A DNA stretch of 64,000 nucleotides from assembly GCA_965116155.1 (NCBI GenBank), contig OZ220488.1, positions 744,001 to 808,000 of the forward strand, written 5' to 3'. Positions 32,706-42,223 of the stretch are shown here, piece by piece. A program made the translations under genes and the position numbers. Each line of letters starts with the position of its first letter. Within the stretch, counting starts at the first letter, position 1. Under the pieces are notes generated by a model, which saw only the letters and a list, made by a program, of their open reading frames with translations, had not been told where the DNA came from and did no database searches. The DNA is from G965116155 sp965116155. Its GTDB lineage: Bacteria > Bdellovibrionota > Bdellovibrionia > Bdellovibrionales > UBA1609.

Positions 32706-33506
32706 TAACCCTTTATTTACTTTTACGGCGTATTGTTTACGTTTGCTGCGGAAAAAGGCACTTTGCAGGCGACTGCGTTTTTGAAAGTATACGCTCTGGC
32801 GCAGCTTGTCTTGATTGGCCTCCTTAAAGCTGCGCTTGCCGATGAACTTCACAATATGAAACCCATTGCGGGTCTCCACAATGCCCTTAATTTGCCCCGG
32901 TTGCATGCTTTTGATGAAGGCATAAAAATTCGGCAGCAGATCTCCCGCCGACATATAACCTAGATCCCCCCCATTCAAGCGTCCGGTAGGGTCGTCCGTA
33001 TACTGACGCACCAGTTGCTCAAAGTCTCGATCACTTTTGGTCACCTCGGCATAGATCTCTTGAGCACGCGCCCGGGCTGCAGCCTTTTTTGTGGCATTAT
33101 TGCGCGGGTACTGCACCAGTATGTGGCGCACGCGCACCTCAGGATTGCGAGCGTAGTAGGCTTTCATCTCCCTTGCAGAGACTTTAATGTTTTTAAATTT
33201 TTCTGTGCTAAAAACATGCTTCTCCATATAAGCCTTAAACAGCAACTGCCTTGCTGCCTCCTTGTACTCATACGATGTGTGTACATTGGCTTTTTTAGCC
33301 TCCTGCACGCCTACTTCGAAATTGATAAGATCACGCAAAAACTTTGCCCTAGAGGGTGGATTGAGGGTCTCTTTTTGTATGATAGAGTATTTTTTATTAA
33401 AATCTTCGTCTGTTAAGGTGTAGTCACCAATAGTGGCCAGAGTGGCAGCCCAAGTGTTTGCCGTTATTAAGCCAAGCACCATAAAACATAAAACAGACCT
33501 AAACAT
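32694..33506 (-). CDS. Exported parvulin-type peptidyl-prolyl isomerase
   Basis: A 270-residue periplasmic PPIase/chaperone. Signal peptide MFRSVLCFMVLGLITANTWA. SurA-like N-terminal helices lead to the rotamase domain, with VRHILVQYP, DDPTGRLNGGDLGYM and NGFHIVKFIGKR. ATG at 33506 with GGGGGG three to eight bases upstream. The C-terminus ends LLER, encoded by the border of a type A repeat. Divergent from the hydrolase gene (70 bp between starts). Confidence 0.9.
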   Translation of the reverse strand: MFRSVLCFMVLGLITANTWAATLATIGDYTLTDEDFNKKYSIIQKETLNPPSRAKFLRDLINFEVGVQEAKKANVHTSYEYKEAARQLLFKAYMEKHVFSTEKFKNIKVSAREMKAYYARNPEVRVRHILVQYPRNNATKKAAARARAQEIYAEVTKSDRDFEQLVRQYTDDPTGRLNGGDLGYMSAGDLLPNFYAFIKSMQPGQIKGIVETRNGFHIVKFIGKRSFKEANQDKLRQSVYFQKRSRLQSAFFRSKRKQYAVKVNKGLLER

Positions 33507-33576
33507 GGACCCCCCAGTGGTTTTATTCTGAGTGTACCTTTTCTGGCTGGGGCAGTAAAGGTACACTTTTAATCGT

Positions 33577-34593
33577 ATGTATCGAAGCTTGCTGCCTTTG
33601 TGTTTGTGGGTGCTGCCTGTTTGTGCTTGGGGTCTGCCAGAAGCAGACTTAATTAAAATATACGCCATTCTAGAAAACCCCCAAGGCTTTTACGCGCGCC
33701 ACCACATGAAGGGCAGCTATGTTAAAAAATTGGCCTACACACAGTTTGCCCAGCACAAGGGCCGGCATGGAAGCTTGCTATTGGTGCCTGGCCACCAGGA
33801 GTCTTCTATGGATTGGGTGGAGTGGGCATATGATATGGCCCGGGCGGGTTTTGCTCCTATCTATGTACTAGACCACAGCGGGCAGGGCTTTAGTGATCGT
33901 CCTTTAAAGGACCCTAACCTGACCCATGTGGAGAGCTTTAACACCTATGTGGAGGACTTGCGCAATTGGGTGCAACATATCAAGTCCTCCCACTTGGTAT
34001 CAGACAGATTGTTGTTGGTGTCTAACTCTTTAGGTGGCTTAATAACGGCGCATTATTTTTCGGCTTACCCTAAGGAGGCGCGGGTGTTTCAAAAAAGTGT
34101 CTGGTTGGCTCCGTTTTTTAAATTGCCTCCCAACGTGCGGCACCGGTGGATTAAAATAAAAACCAGTATTTTTTGCCTTTTAGGGCAATGCAAGCGCTTT
34201 GCGTATCGGCTGCTACCTTTTGGGCGCAAAAGCTTTGCCAGTAACCCTTATACACAAAGCCGCAAAAGATTCACCTTGAACGTGGATATTAACACCCGGT
34301 TTCCGGAGTCTGAAACCAAAGGGCCCTCCCTAAGGTGGGTGCACAGTGTTTTGGGCGCTGTACAAAAGGTGCACAGGTTTAAAAGCATGCCGCCCGTGCC
34401 TTCGTTAATGCTGTGGGCGGAGCACGACTCCGTAGTGCATGGAGTGGCAACCGAAGCCCTGTGCTTGAGGTGGAAGCGCTCGCCTTGCACCTCTGCCAAA
34501 GTTCTAGGAGCGCGGCATGGGTTGGCGTTTGAGCAAGACCCCCAACGCACAGCTGTGCTTAAGGCTGCGGTGGAGTTTTTGAAAAAAAACTAA
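33577..34593 (+). CDS. Exported alpha/beta hydrolase (lysophospholipase/monoacylglycerol lipase-like)
   Basis: Serine hydrolase, 338 residues, with a signal peptide (MYRSLLPLCLWVLPVCAWG). Hydrolase_4-like core: LLLVPGHQESSMDW (oxyanion strand), LDHSGQGFSDRP, nucleophile Ser151 in LLLVSNSLGGLI, catalytic Asp in LWAEHDSVV and His in GARHGLAFE. The nucleophile elbow is S-N-S-L-G where the family usually has G-x-S-x-G; the first Gly is replaced by Ser. Probably acts on lipids in the periplasm or outside. It converges with and overlaps rsmD by 35 bp. ATG at 33577. Confidence 0.85.
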   Translation: MYRSLLPLCLWVLPVCAWGLPEADLIKIYAILENPQGFYARHHMKGSYVKKLAYTQFAQHKGRHGSLLLVPGHQESSMDWVEWAYDMARAGFAPIYVLDHSGQGFSDRPLKDPNLTHVESFNTYVEDLRNWVQHIKSSHLVSDRLLLVSNSLGGLITAHYFSAYPKEARVFQKSVWLAPFFKLPPNVRHRWIKIKTSIFCLLGQCKRFAYRLLPFGRKSFASNPYTQSRKRFTLNVDINTRFPESETKGPSLRWVHSVLGAVQKVHRFKSMPPVPSLMLWAEHDSVVHGVATEALCLRWKRSPCTSAKVLGARHGLAFEQDPQRTAVLKAAVEFLKKN

Positions 34594-35122
34594 GCCACTT
34601 GTCTTTGGATTTTTTTTGCTTTAGCAATTGCAGGTGCGGCTCGTACTCTTGAGGCAAGAGCGGCTCGTCCTGTGCGGACTCTATTACAACCCAAGCCTGT
34701 GGGGTGAGGATTTGTGCTGATCTACCAGCAATCGCTTGCATAATGGGATGGGCGAGCTTTTTTTTAAAAGGCGGATCGATCAGCACAATATCAAAAGCAT
34801 GGGGCCAGGTTTTTATAAATTTGAAGGCGTCCATTTTTTTGCATAGCCCTTGTGGTTTTAGGATGCCTAGTTTTTGAATATTTTGCTCCACCACCTGGGT
34901 GTGTGTATCTACAAATACCGTCTGTTTAGCTCCCCAAGAAAGCGCTTCTAGTCCAAGGCTGCCCGTGCCGGCAAAAAGATCTAAAACGATGCTATTTGCA
35001 TTCAAGTAAGGTCTCAAACTGTTAAAGAGGCTTTCCTTGGTGTAATCGGTCATAGGGCGTATGCCTTTTTTTTGAAAAGGCACAAGCCTGTGCCCTTTAA
35101 ACTGGCCGGAAATTATGCGCAT
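34559..35122 (-). CDS. rsmD: 16S rRNA (guanine-966-N2)-methyltransferase
   Basis: SAM-dependent methylation of 16S rRNA G966 in the 30S subunit. MRIISGQFKGHRL start, SAM motif LDLFAGTGSLGLEAL (47-61) and the catalytic DPPF near 116. 187 residues, the family's size. ATG at 35122 with AAGGA nine bases upstream; the 26 codons further upstream look non-coding. Divergent from the PhoH gene and overlapping the 3' end of the hydrolase. Confidence 0.92.
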   Translation of the reverse strand: MRIISGQFKGHRLVPFQKKGIRPMTDYTKESLFNSLRPYLNANSIVLDLFAGTGSLGLEALSWGAKQTVFVDTHTQVVEQNIQKLGILKPQGLCKKMDAFKFIKTWPHAFDIVLIDPPFKKKLAHPIMQAIAGRSAQILTPQAWVVIESAQDEPLLPQEYEPHLQLLKQKKSKDKWLSFFSKTPPQP

Positions 35123-35215
35123 GGGGAGGATTCCTTTTTTTGGTTTTTTAAAGCTATACATACTGTGGGTTAAGCGCGCAACATGGAGGAAGATATACAA
35201 AAGGGGGCAGGCTGC

Positions 35216-36550
35216 ATGGGGACTCCAGGGCGCTTTGATCGCAAGGTGGTGCTAGATACCAACGTCATACTATTTGATGCTTTGGCAGTGAACCACTTTA
35301 AAAAAGCCGACATCTACATACCCTTTGCAGTGATTGAGGAGATCGACAAATTTAAAAAAGACCCTGGCGGCGTGGGGCGCAATGCGCGGCACTTCAGCCG
35401 CTTTATGGATGTGTTGCGTGCAAAGGGCTCGCTAGCGGATGGGATTTTTTTAGAGCGCAGTGGGTCTTATGTGTATGTATCGCCCGATAACAACCTGCAA
35501 TCGCGGGCTGAGGCCTCAAGTTTAATAGCGGACAATTTGATTTTAAGCAAAGCCCTGTACTTGCAAACGGAGTTTCGTAAAGCTCAAGTAGAACTGGTGA
35601 CTCAAGACATTAACCTTAGAATCAAGGCCGATGTCATGGGTATTAAGGCCTTAGACTACGCGCCCCATGCAACCCATGCCGAGAAGGACGAAAACTACAC
35701 CGGCATTGTAGAGGTGCTGCTTTCGCCAGAACAGATTAACGGTTTCTACGAAAACAAACACCTGCACTTGCCTGATAGTGTGCCTGTGCCCACAGCTAAT
35801 CAGTATGTATGGATGAAGGATTCTTCTAATCCTGAACACAGTGCATTGGGGCGTTTTGATGAGGCAAAGTCTGTGGTATTGCCTCTTATTACTCCAGTGC
35901 AAAACACTTGGGGAGTGCACCCGCGCAACATTGAGCAGCACTTTGCTTTAGACGCTCTACTTAATGATAGAATTTTATTTGTATCTTTAGTGGGCAAAGC
36001 GGGCACTGGGAAAACGCTTTTGGCTCTCGCTGCGGGTTTGACCTGCACTTTAGATGATGCCAAATACCAAAGGCTGCTTATTAGTCGGCCGATATTTCCT
36101 ATGGGGCGCGATATAGGCTATTTGCCTGGGGATGTGGAGCAAAAGTTAAACCCCTGGATGCAGCCTATTTTTGACAGCATTGAGTTTTTAATGGGTTCCG
36201 ACAAAAAAGCGGCCGGTAGAGCGCAGGAGCTGGTGAGGCAAGGCATGGTAAATATTGAGCCTTTGACTTACATACGGGGGCGCAGCATACCAAGGCAGTT
36301 TTTAATTGTAGACGAGGCGCAAAACTTAACTCCGCACGAAATTAAAACCATTGTCACCCGCGCGGGGCAGGGAACTAAAGTGGTGCTAACGGGAGATTAT
36401 TATCAAATTGATAACCCTTATGTGGACTTTGCCAGCAGCGGGCTCACATATGCTGTAGACCGATTTCGGGGCCAAACTATTGCAGCCCATGTGTGCTTGC
36501 AAAAAGGTGAGCGCAGCCCCTTGGCGGAACTTGCTGCAAATTTGTTGTAA
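35216..36550 (+). CDS. PIN domain-PhoH family ATPase (PhoH2-like)
   Basis: A fusion of an N-terminal PIN RNase-like domain (VVLDTNVILFD, catalytic Asp near 14, then EEIDKFKK and LITQDINLR-like VTQDINLRIKA) with a C-terminal PhoH helicase/ATPase (Walker A GKAGTGKT near 260; RPIFPMGRDIGYLPGD; ILVDEAQN-type LIVDEAQNLTPHE; RAGQGTKVVLTGDYYQID). PhoH2 proteins are RNA-dependent ATPases with RNase activity. 444 residues. The ATG at 35216 is favoured over 35183, as AGGGGG is eight bases ahead. It ends a few bases before a type A repeat border. Confidence 0.9.
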   Translation: MGTPGRFDRKVVLDTNVILFDALAVNHFKKADIYIPFAVIEEIDKFKKDPGGVGRNARHFSRFMDVLRAKGSLADGIFLERSGSYVYVSPDNNLQSRAEASSLIADNLILSKALYLQTEFRKAQVELVTQDINLRIKADVMGIKALDYAPHATHAEKDENYTGIVEVLLSPEQINGFYENKHLHLPDSVPVPTANQYVWMKDSSNPEHSALGRFDEAKSVVLPLITPVQNTWGVHPRNIEQHFALDALLNDRILFVSLVGKAGTGKTLLALAAGLTCTLDDAKYQRLLISRPIFPMGRDIGYLPGDVEQKLNPWMQPIFDSIEFLMGSDKKAAGRAQELVRQGMVNIEPLTYIRGRSIPRQFLIVDEAQNLTPHEIKTIVTRAGQGTKVVLTGDYYQIDNPYVDFASSGLTYAVDRFRGQTIAAHVCLQKGERSPLAELAANLL

Positions 36551-36552
36551 AG

Positions 36553-36730
36553 TTAGAGTGCTAATAAAATTCTCTGGGACAAAGCGGCGGCACACTGATA
36601 GCCTCTGTTAAGAGGCGGCCATCAGGGTGCCAAGCGTCCCACAGAGAATTTTATGGGCTATACGGCTTTTACGGCCCTGTAGCCTTGGGTGTTTGATAGA
36701 CCCAAGGCGACCAGACTTTCGTCAAAGCCC
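36553..36730 (+). repeat. Type A repeat, complete and well paired
   Basis: Border TTAGAGTGCTAA, outer arms TAAAATTCTCTG (36565-36576) and CAGAGAATTTTA (36642-36653), middle arms GGCAC/GTGCC, tip CCTCT/AGAGG, then a second hairpin GCCTTGGGT/ACCCAAGGC and the far border GTCAAAGC. In most other copies the second hairpin is GCGATAGGC/GCCTATCGC, so both arms differ here and pairing is kept. Confidence 0.92.
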
Positions 36731-36780
36731 CGTGCGCTCAGGTAAACACAAGTTAAAGGACTAATAAAATTCTCTAAGAT

Positions 36781-37713
36781 ATGCTAGACCAAACATTGGT
36801 GCAGCATTGGTATTTTGTAATGGCATTTTTAGCGTCGGCCGTGTTGTTTGGCTTGGGCTTTAGGGCAGTGCGTAGTAGTGTCATAGCCCCTCACCCAGGC
36901 CCAGTGCTGCAAGCAGCAGGACAAGTGTGCGGCCTTAAGTGCTTTGAAAAATACCTCACCCTCTCAGCCCAAGGGGTTAGCAGCACCAGCCTTGCTATAC
37001 AAAAACAACAACATCTTATCAAACGAAAGGCGCTATTTCTGTTTACAAAATCTGCACTTATAAAAAACTGGGCCCAAAAACACGGTGTTTTTGTACGCAA
37101 AGAAGAACTCGACACCAGGTCTAACGCCATTATCCAGCAGCATCCTAGTGTTTTTAGTTTTCAAGAAAGCCTAAGCCAAGCAGGAATCACGCTAGAAGCC
37201 TGGAAAGAGTTTCTTACAACCTCCCTATTAGAGCAAAAGCTCCTTACACACCTAGAGCACCAAAACCCTTTTAAGCCCACGCCCCAACGGGTGGAGCGTT
37301 TTTATCAAAAACACCTGCCACAATTTACAACATCTGAGCGTGTAGGAGTGCAGCACATTTTTCTACAAGACCAAACCCAGGCCTATAGCTTGCATGCTAA
37401 GCTTAAGCAAAATCCAACGCAGTTTAAGCGCTTGGGCGCGCTTTGCACGCGGCAAAAACACTGCCGCACAGAAACACTTTGGGTCACAAAGGGTGTGCTA
37501 AAAGTGTTTGACCAAGCCTTTGGACAAAAAAAACACTGGATCAGCCCCGTAGTAGAAGACGCCCATGGGTTTCATATTGTGCGCCGCATAGGACACAAGC
37601 CCACGCAAGGCCTCAGCCTCGCACAAGCCCGACCCAGCATACTTAGGCAACTAAAGCACCAGCATCAGTCCACAGCCCTTCGCAACTGGCTCAAACTACA
37701 GACCAGCCAGTAG
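36781..37713 (+). CDS. Membrane-anchored parvulin-type peptidyl-prolyl isomerase
   Basis: 310 residues with one N-terminal membrane segment (YFVMAFLASAVLFGLGF), a helical SurA-like middle (IIQQHPSVFSFQESLSQAG) and a C-terminal rotamase domain (VGVQHIFLQD, DAHGFHIVRRIGHK). The rotamase core has two Cys (LCTRQKHC) where the previous PPIase has none. The start is uncertain: the ATG at 36781 directly follows a fragment of repeat (CTAATAAAATTCTCT) without a ribosome site; an ATG 13 codons in is the alternative. Confidence 0.8.
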   Translation: MLDQTLVQHWYFVMAFLASAVLFGLGFRAVRSSVIAPHPGPVLQAAGQVCGLKCFEKYLTLSAQGVSSTSLAIQKQQHLIKRKALFLFTKSALIKNWAQKHGVFVRKEELDTRSNAIIQQHPSVFSFQESLSQAGITLEAWKEFLTTSLLEQKLLTHLEHQNPFKPTPQRVERFYQKHLPQFTTSERVGVQHIFLQDQTQAYSLHAKLKQNPTQFKRLGALCTRQKHCRTETLWVTKGVLKVFDQAFGQKKHWISPVVEDAHGFHIVRRIGHKPTQGLSLAQARPSILRQLKHQHQSTALRNWLKLQTSQ

Positions 37714-37732
37714 CAGCGCTCTAAATTTGGCG

Positions 37733-37927
37733 CTTACTCAATATTTGATGCTTTGACGGAAGTCTGGTCGCGATAGGCCTAAAAATCGCCTATCGCTACA
37801 GGCTCATAGATTCCTTATAGGCCGCCCAATACTCTGTGGGACGCTTGCTCCTGTCACGGCCGCCTCCTAAAAGGAGGCTGTTCCAGGAGCGAGCGCTTAG
37901 TCCCAGAGTATTGGGCTAGCGCTCTAA
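37733..37927 (-). repeat. Type A repeat, complete
   Basis: From TTACTCAAT and GCTTTGACGGAAGTCTGG to border CTAGCGCTCTAA. Outer arms CCCAATACTCTG (37825-37836) and CAGAGTATTGGG (37904-37915) are perfect; tip CCTCC/GGAGG; second hairpin GCGATAGGC/GCCTATCGC. A second border remnant (AGCGCTCTAA) sits at the stop of the preceding gene. Confidence 0.92.
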
Positions 37928-38025
37928 TCTACCGATCCAATAGAGGACCTCTATAAATACCGCCCCAAGCACCCAGGGCCTTGGTCCAGCATGTTCACAC
38001 GAATAAAGGACTACCAGAGCCCCCA

Positions 38026-41000
38026 ATGGACACTAAAAACAAAAAACCTAAGCCCCACACTACCGGCACCAGCCCACAACCAGGCGAACTGTGGGAGGTC
38101 AAAAAAGCCACCGGCGCGCGTGCCAAAAAACCCCTCACCACCCAAGAGCTCATCCGCCTCCTTAGCACCTCAAAACTTAAGCCCCAAGACCAATACCGAC
38201 CCGCACACGCTAGCGGCGCCCCATGGGAGCCTCTTAGCTCTTTTTCAAAAAAGCACTACTCCCTCTTTTTAGACGACTTGCTCGACGAAAAAACCAAAGT
38301 AAGCCCCCAAGACCTCTCTCTCCTCAGCGCCCATAGAGCGGCCCCCGTGGGATCATCCGCACCCCCTAGGCAAGATCTCGCTTCGCCTAGTGCTAAGCCA
38401 GCACCACCCACTCCAAAACCAACCCCAACCGCAGAGCCTGCCTCTGCCACTCATAGAGCGACCCCCATAGATTCAGACACGCCTCCAAAGCAAGAGCCCC
38501 CTGCACCTGATGCAAAACCAGCACCTCCTGCACCCACAGCTAGGCCTACACCTCCCGCCCAAAAAGACAAAGCAACGCACACAGCGACAAATGCCACACA
38601 CCACACAGGCACGCCCTCACAAAGCACTCCCCACAGCACACCTAAGCAAAAAACCCACTCACAATTTAGCATTCCTCCAGACAGCCAATCTGCCGCCACA
38701 ACACCCAGCAGTTTCACAAAACCTGCCACCACCAAGCTGCGCCTGGACCAACATGCCTCTGACGCACCCCCATCCCAGTCCACCACTTCACCTGCTCCAC
38801 ATTTAGCACCTCCTTCAACACCTACCGCCACCCCCTCAGCATCCACTGCACAATCTAATGCCACTAAAGCCTCGAGTCTGCCTAAAGATGAAATCAGCCT
38901 AGAGTCAGAAGAACTCAGCAACCCCTTCAAAGACACCACCAAGCCGCACCCTGAACAAGAGGCCCGCGAAGAAGAGCACGCCACACAAATGGCGTCGTTA
39001 GAAGACTTTGCCTCTATTGCTTCAAGCTTTAAGCAGCACCCCAAAAAAAATACCTCCCCCACCCTAGCTCCTAAAACCAACTCCCACCATGCGGCTAATA
39101 CAACTGCTAGCAAAAACACACCTCCACAAGATGAAGTGTCCACGCACGTGTCTATAGGTGCTGAAAATGAAGACGAGCACGATGAAAGCGAGGCCGATGA
39201 AAACGCCACACAAATTGTAACAGCAGAAGAAATGGCGCGCCTCATGCAAAGCGGAGCCAAAAATACACTCCTTCCAGAAAACAACCCCCCAAACCAACAC
39301 CCAGGCCAACAAGAACCACAAAATCCCCAAACCGAGCACACCCACACAAGGCCTGGCTTTCAAAAGCCCCAGCCTCAACCCTCTAAAGCCCACGGTCCTA
39401 AAGTCCACAGCCACAAAACAAATAGCACCCAATCGTCACTTAACAGTGTAGCGCCTCCCTCAAAAAACAAATCAGCAAATACATCAGCAAACAAAACCAT
39501 AAGCTTCATTGCAGGAAAAACCCATAGCACTAGCACATCACAATCCACCCACGCACGCCCAAAAACACGACCAAAAACACAGCCAGAAACACGGCAAACA
39601 ACCCCCCCCCTCCGCCCCCGTGTTAGCGCGGCGGCTTTGTCTTTTTTACTAAAAAAAACCAAAAGCCTTTTGCCTCGCCACAAGAACACCTCAAAAACCA
39701 TTCGCCCAAAAAATAAAAAAACTGAGCCCAAAAAACCAATCCTCAAAAAAACTAACCGACAAACCACCACCAGAAAAACCACCAGACAAACCATAAAACT
39801 CATAAACCACAAAAAGCCCCGAGCTCCAAAACCCAATAACGCTGTTTTGTTTTTGTTGATTGCAGTAGCTGCTCCCTTGGTATGGATGGCTTTTAACTCT
39901 TCTAAACCCATAACAAAACGAGGCCCATCTCAAGCGCCACAACAACAAGCCCCACAAAACGCCATAAAACACGAGCCAGCACTAGTACGCTTTGTGCCAC
40001 CAAATTTTGATATGCACTATGCGGCTAAAAGTTTTTCTAAAAAAGAGGCCCAAGAAAAACTCGCCCAAGCTCAAGCTTTGTACAGAGCAGGCGGCTATGT
40101 ATCTTACCAAAAAGCACAGCAAATACTCGGCCCTATAGCTTTTGGCAACAGTGCACAGTCTAGTGCTGCAGCTGTGCAAATGTGCTTGGTGCGCTTTGAA
40201 CTTAAAAAATTTGCCATTAAAAAAACCGAGCCAGGCAAAATTTTTGCGCCCTTAGTAAGTGCGGCTTGGGGCAAAACAGACAACGTGAAAAATGCACAAA
40301 TATGCCATGTGCTAAACCTGTGGGACAAAAAGCAAATACTAAAAGCTACGCAGTTTTTAGGCAGCATGCTAGACAAACCAAATATTGCTCCACAAAGAAA
40401 ATCCGTGCTGCTCTATATAAAGGCGCATTTTTTGTGGAAGCAAGGTCTTTTGCAAAAGGCTTTAAGCTATGCTGAGCAAGCTCATCAGATCACGCCAAAC
40501 TGGTTTGGGGCCCGTTTTTTTAGTGCAAAGTTAATGGCTGAAAAACAAAACTATAAAAACGCCCACACAGAGCTCGGCAAACTGCTTTTAAAATACCCTC
40601 AAAACGGGCAGCTAAAAACCTTTGTGCAAATTTTAAAACAAAGCCTATCTATAGAAAAAATAGAGCAAACTTTAAAAACTTCCGCCCTAGAGCGCATAAC
40701 CAGAGCCTATTTGCACCATGTTTTGTCAGAAAAACTGCGCCCCAAAAACCCAAGCGCCAGCATTGTGCATGCCGAAAGTGCCTTTGACCTGTTGCCACAC
40801 AATCCAATCTATTACGAAAAAGCTAAAGCACTTTCCAATGCCCTTAAACCTCAGCCGCACAGCCATTACTTGCTACTTAAAGCCTTGAAAGAACCTCCTC
40901 TTTATAAAAAATCGTGGCGCTTTTTTGTACAATCAATAAAAACAAACCCCAATAACTTAGCCGCCGCCCTCCTTTACGCCCAAAGCCTTTGGCGGGCAGG

Positions 41001-42210
41001 ATTTCATATTGAATCTATTAAAGCTCTTAAAAGCCTTAGCTCGCCAGATGCCTATGTGCACAATATCAAATACCTCGCCCACAGTTTTGATTTTAAAAAC
41101 GCTCAAATAGCTCTTAATGGCTTTAAAGCGCGCTTTCCTAAAAGCCCCAAGCTGCCTTATGCCAAGGCATGGGTGTATCTAAAAAGCCTTGAGCTTAACA
41201 AAGCCGTCATGTCCGCTAAAGAGGCTATAAACCTCTACCCTGTGGAGGAGGATTTTTATATCTTGCTTGCACGCATTTTAATAAAACAAAAAAACAAAGA
41301 GTCCCTAACATACGCTCAAAAAGCCATAGATATTAACCCCCTTAATATAGAGGCCCATTTGGCTTTTTCTAATGCCTTGTTTTTAAGCAGCAAAAAGCGC
41401 GCCTTAGATTACTTGGACCAACTAGAAAAAAAGTCCCCCAGTGCACCAGAGGTAAAGCTTTTAAAGGCACGCTTGCTGTTAAAAGCCAAACAAGTCCGCA
41501 AAAGCCAAGACTTACTAAAAAAAGCCCTGCGCGCACATGCTAGGCACCCTTTGGTTTATGATATTCGCATTTTGCGCGCAAAGGTGGCTCAAAAATCGCA
41601 AAGCCTTTCACTTGCTAAAAAAAGCCTTACTCTAGCCATTAAAATGCGGCCCACAAGGTGGGAGGCCTTTTTTGAACTGGGCCAAGTGCATTTGCTTAGC
41701 AGGGCTTTTACCAAGGCCTTTGGGAGTTTTAAAAAAGTCCAAACCATAAACCCTTTGCACCCTTTAATTTATTACTATATGGGGCGTGCAGAATTAGGCC
41801 GAGGCAACACACAAGAGGCCCTAAAGCTGGCTGATAAGGAGCAAGAAAAAAACCCCAAACGCCCTGAACCCTATGAACTAAAGGCACAAGCCTATATGCA
41901 GTCTGAAAACTGGACCAAATGCATTTGGCAATCACAAAAACTGCTGGATTTTTACCCCAAAAAAGACCACATCTCTCTAAGGTTAGCCATTTGCTTGCAA
42001 GAGGATGGAAACGAACGCGAAGCGCTTAATATAATAGAAGGCATCATTGCAAAAAGTCCCCAAAAGCCACTGGCCTATAAATACAGGGGGCAGTATATGG
42101 AGCGCGCTGGGCGCAAATCTGAGGCCTATCAAGCTTATTATAAGTATTTGTCTTTGTTCCCCAATGCTCCTGATAAAAAGCAGGTGCGCTCTCGTATGAA
42201 TAAGTTGTAA
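38026..42210 (+). CDS. Giant GYF_2-like / Pro-Thr-rich / transmembrane / TPR protein
   Basis: About 1394 residues. N-terminal GYF_2-like domain (LWEVKKATGARAKKP ... APWEPLSSF, about 20-80). A 500-residue low-complexity cytoplasmic region rich in Pro, Thr, Ala, Ser, Gln and Lys follows, turning very Lys/Thr-rich just before a single membrane helix (AVLFLLIAVAAPLVWMAF, about 604-624). The remaining 770 residues are tetratricopeptide repeats, presumably periplasmic. The layout suggests a scaffold linking a cytoplasmic receptor to a periplasmic assembly, as in pilus or gliding complexes. The start is chosen at the ATG at 38026; a TTG at 37981 extends the frame. No family assignment beyond GYF and TPR. 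Confidence 0.75.
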   Translation: MDTKNKKPKPHTTGTSPQPGELWEVKKATGARAKKPLTTQELIRLLSTSKLKPQDQYRPAHASGAPWEPLSSFSKKHYSLFLDDLLDEKTKVSPQDLSLLSAHRAAPVGSSAPPRQDLASPSAKPAPPTPKPTPTAEPASATHRATPIDSDTPPKQEPPAPDAKPAPPAPTARPTPPAQKDKATHTATNATHHTGTPSQSTPHSTPKQKTHSQFSIPPDSQSAATTPSSFTKPATTKLRLDQHASDAPPSQSTTSPAPHLAPPSTPTATPSASTAQSNATKASSLPKDEISLESEELSNPFKDTTKPHPEQEAREEEHATQMASLEDFASIASSFKQHPKKNTSPTLAPKTNSHHAANTTASKNTPPQDEVSTHVSIGAENEDEHDESEADENATQIVTAEEMARLMQSGAKNTLLPENNPPNQHPGQQEPQNPQTEHTHTRPGFQKPQPQPSKAHGPKVHSHKTNSTQSSLNSVAPPSKNKSANTSANKTISFIAGKTHSTSTSQSTHARPKTRPKTQPETRQTTPPLRPRVSAAALSFLLKKTKSLLPRHKNTSKTIRPKNKKTEPKKPILKKTNRQTTTRKTTRQTIKLINHKKPRAPKPNNAVLFLLIAVAAPLVWMAFNSSKPITKRGPSQAPQQQAPQNAIKHEPALVRFVPPNFDMHYAAKSFSKKEAQEKLAQAQALYRAGGYVSYQKAQQILGPIAFGNSAQSSAAAVQMCLVRFELKKFAIKKTEPGKIFAPLVSAAWGKTDNVKNAQICHVLNLWDKKQILKATQFLGSMLDKPNIAPQRKSVLLYIKAHFLWKQGLLQKALSYAEQAHQITPNWFGARFFSAKLMAEKQNYKNAHTELGKLLLKYPQNGQLKTFVQILKQSLSIEKIEQTLKTSALERITRAYLHHVLSEKLRPKNPSASIVHAESAFDLLPHNPIYYEKAKALSNALKPQPHSHYLLLKALKEPPLYKKSWRFFVQSIKTNPNNLAAALLYAQSLWRAGFHIESIKALKSLSSPDAYVHNIKYLAHSFDFKNAQIALNGFKARFPKSPKLPYAKAWVYLKSLELNKAVMSAKEAINLYPVEEDFYILLARILIKQKNKESLTYAQKAIDINPLNIEAHLAFSNALFLSSKKRALDYLDQLEKKSPSAPEVKLLKARLLLKAKQVRKSQDLLKKALRAHARHPLVYDIRILRAKVAQKSQSLSLAKKSLTLAIKMRPTRWEAFFELGQVHLLSRAFTKAFGSFKKVQTINPLHPLIYYYMGRAELGRGNTQEALKLADKEQEKNPKRPEPYELKAQAYMQSENWTKCIWQSQKLLDFYPKKDHISLRLAICLQEDGNEREALNIIEGIIAKSPQKPLAYKYRGQYMERAGRKSEAYQAYYKYLSLFPNAPDKKQVRSRMNKL

Positions 42211-42223
42211 AATATCTTTGAGA

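Noticed and set aside
38451..39911. Long open frames on the strand opposite the giant GYF/TPR gene
   Set aside because: Mirror artefacts of a Pro/Thr/Lys-rich, low-complexity coding strand; no ribosome sites and no recognisable domains. The plus-strand protein has a GYF-like start, membrane helix and TPRs.
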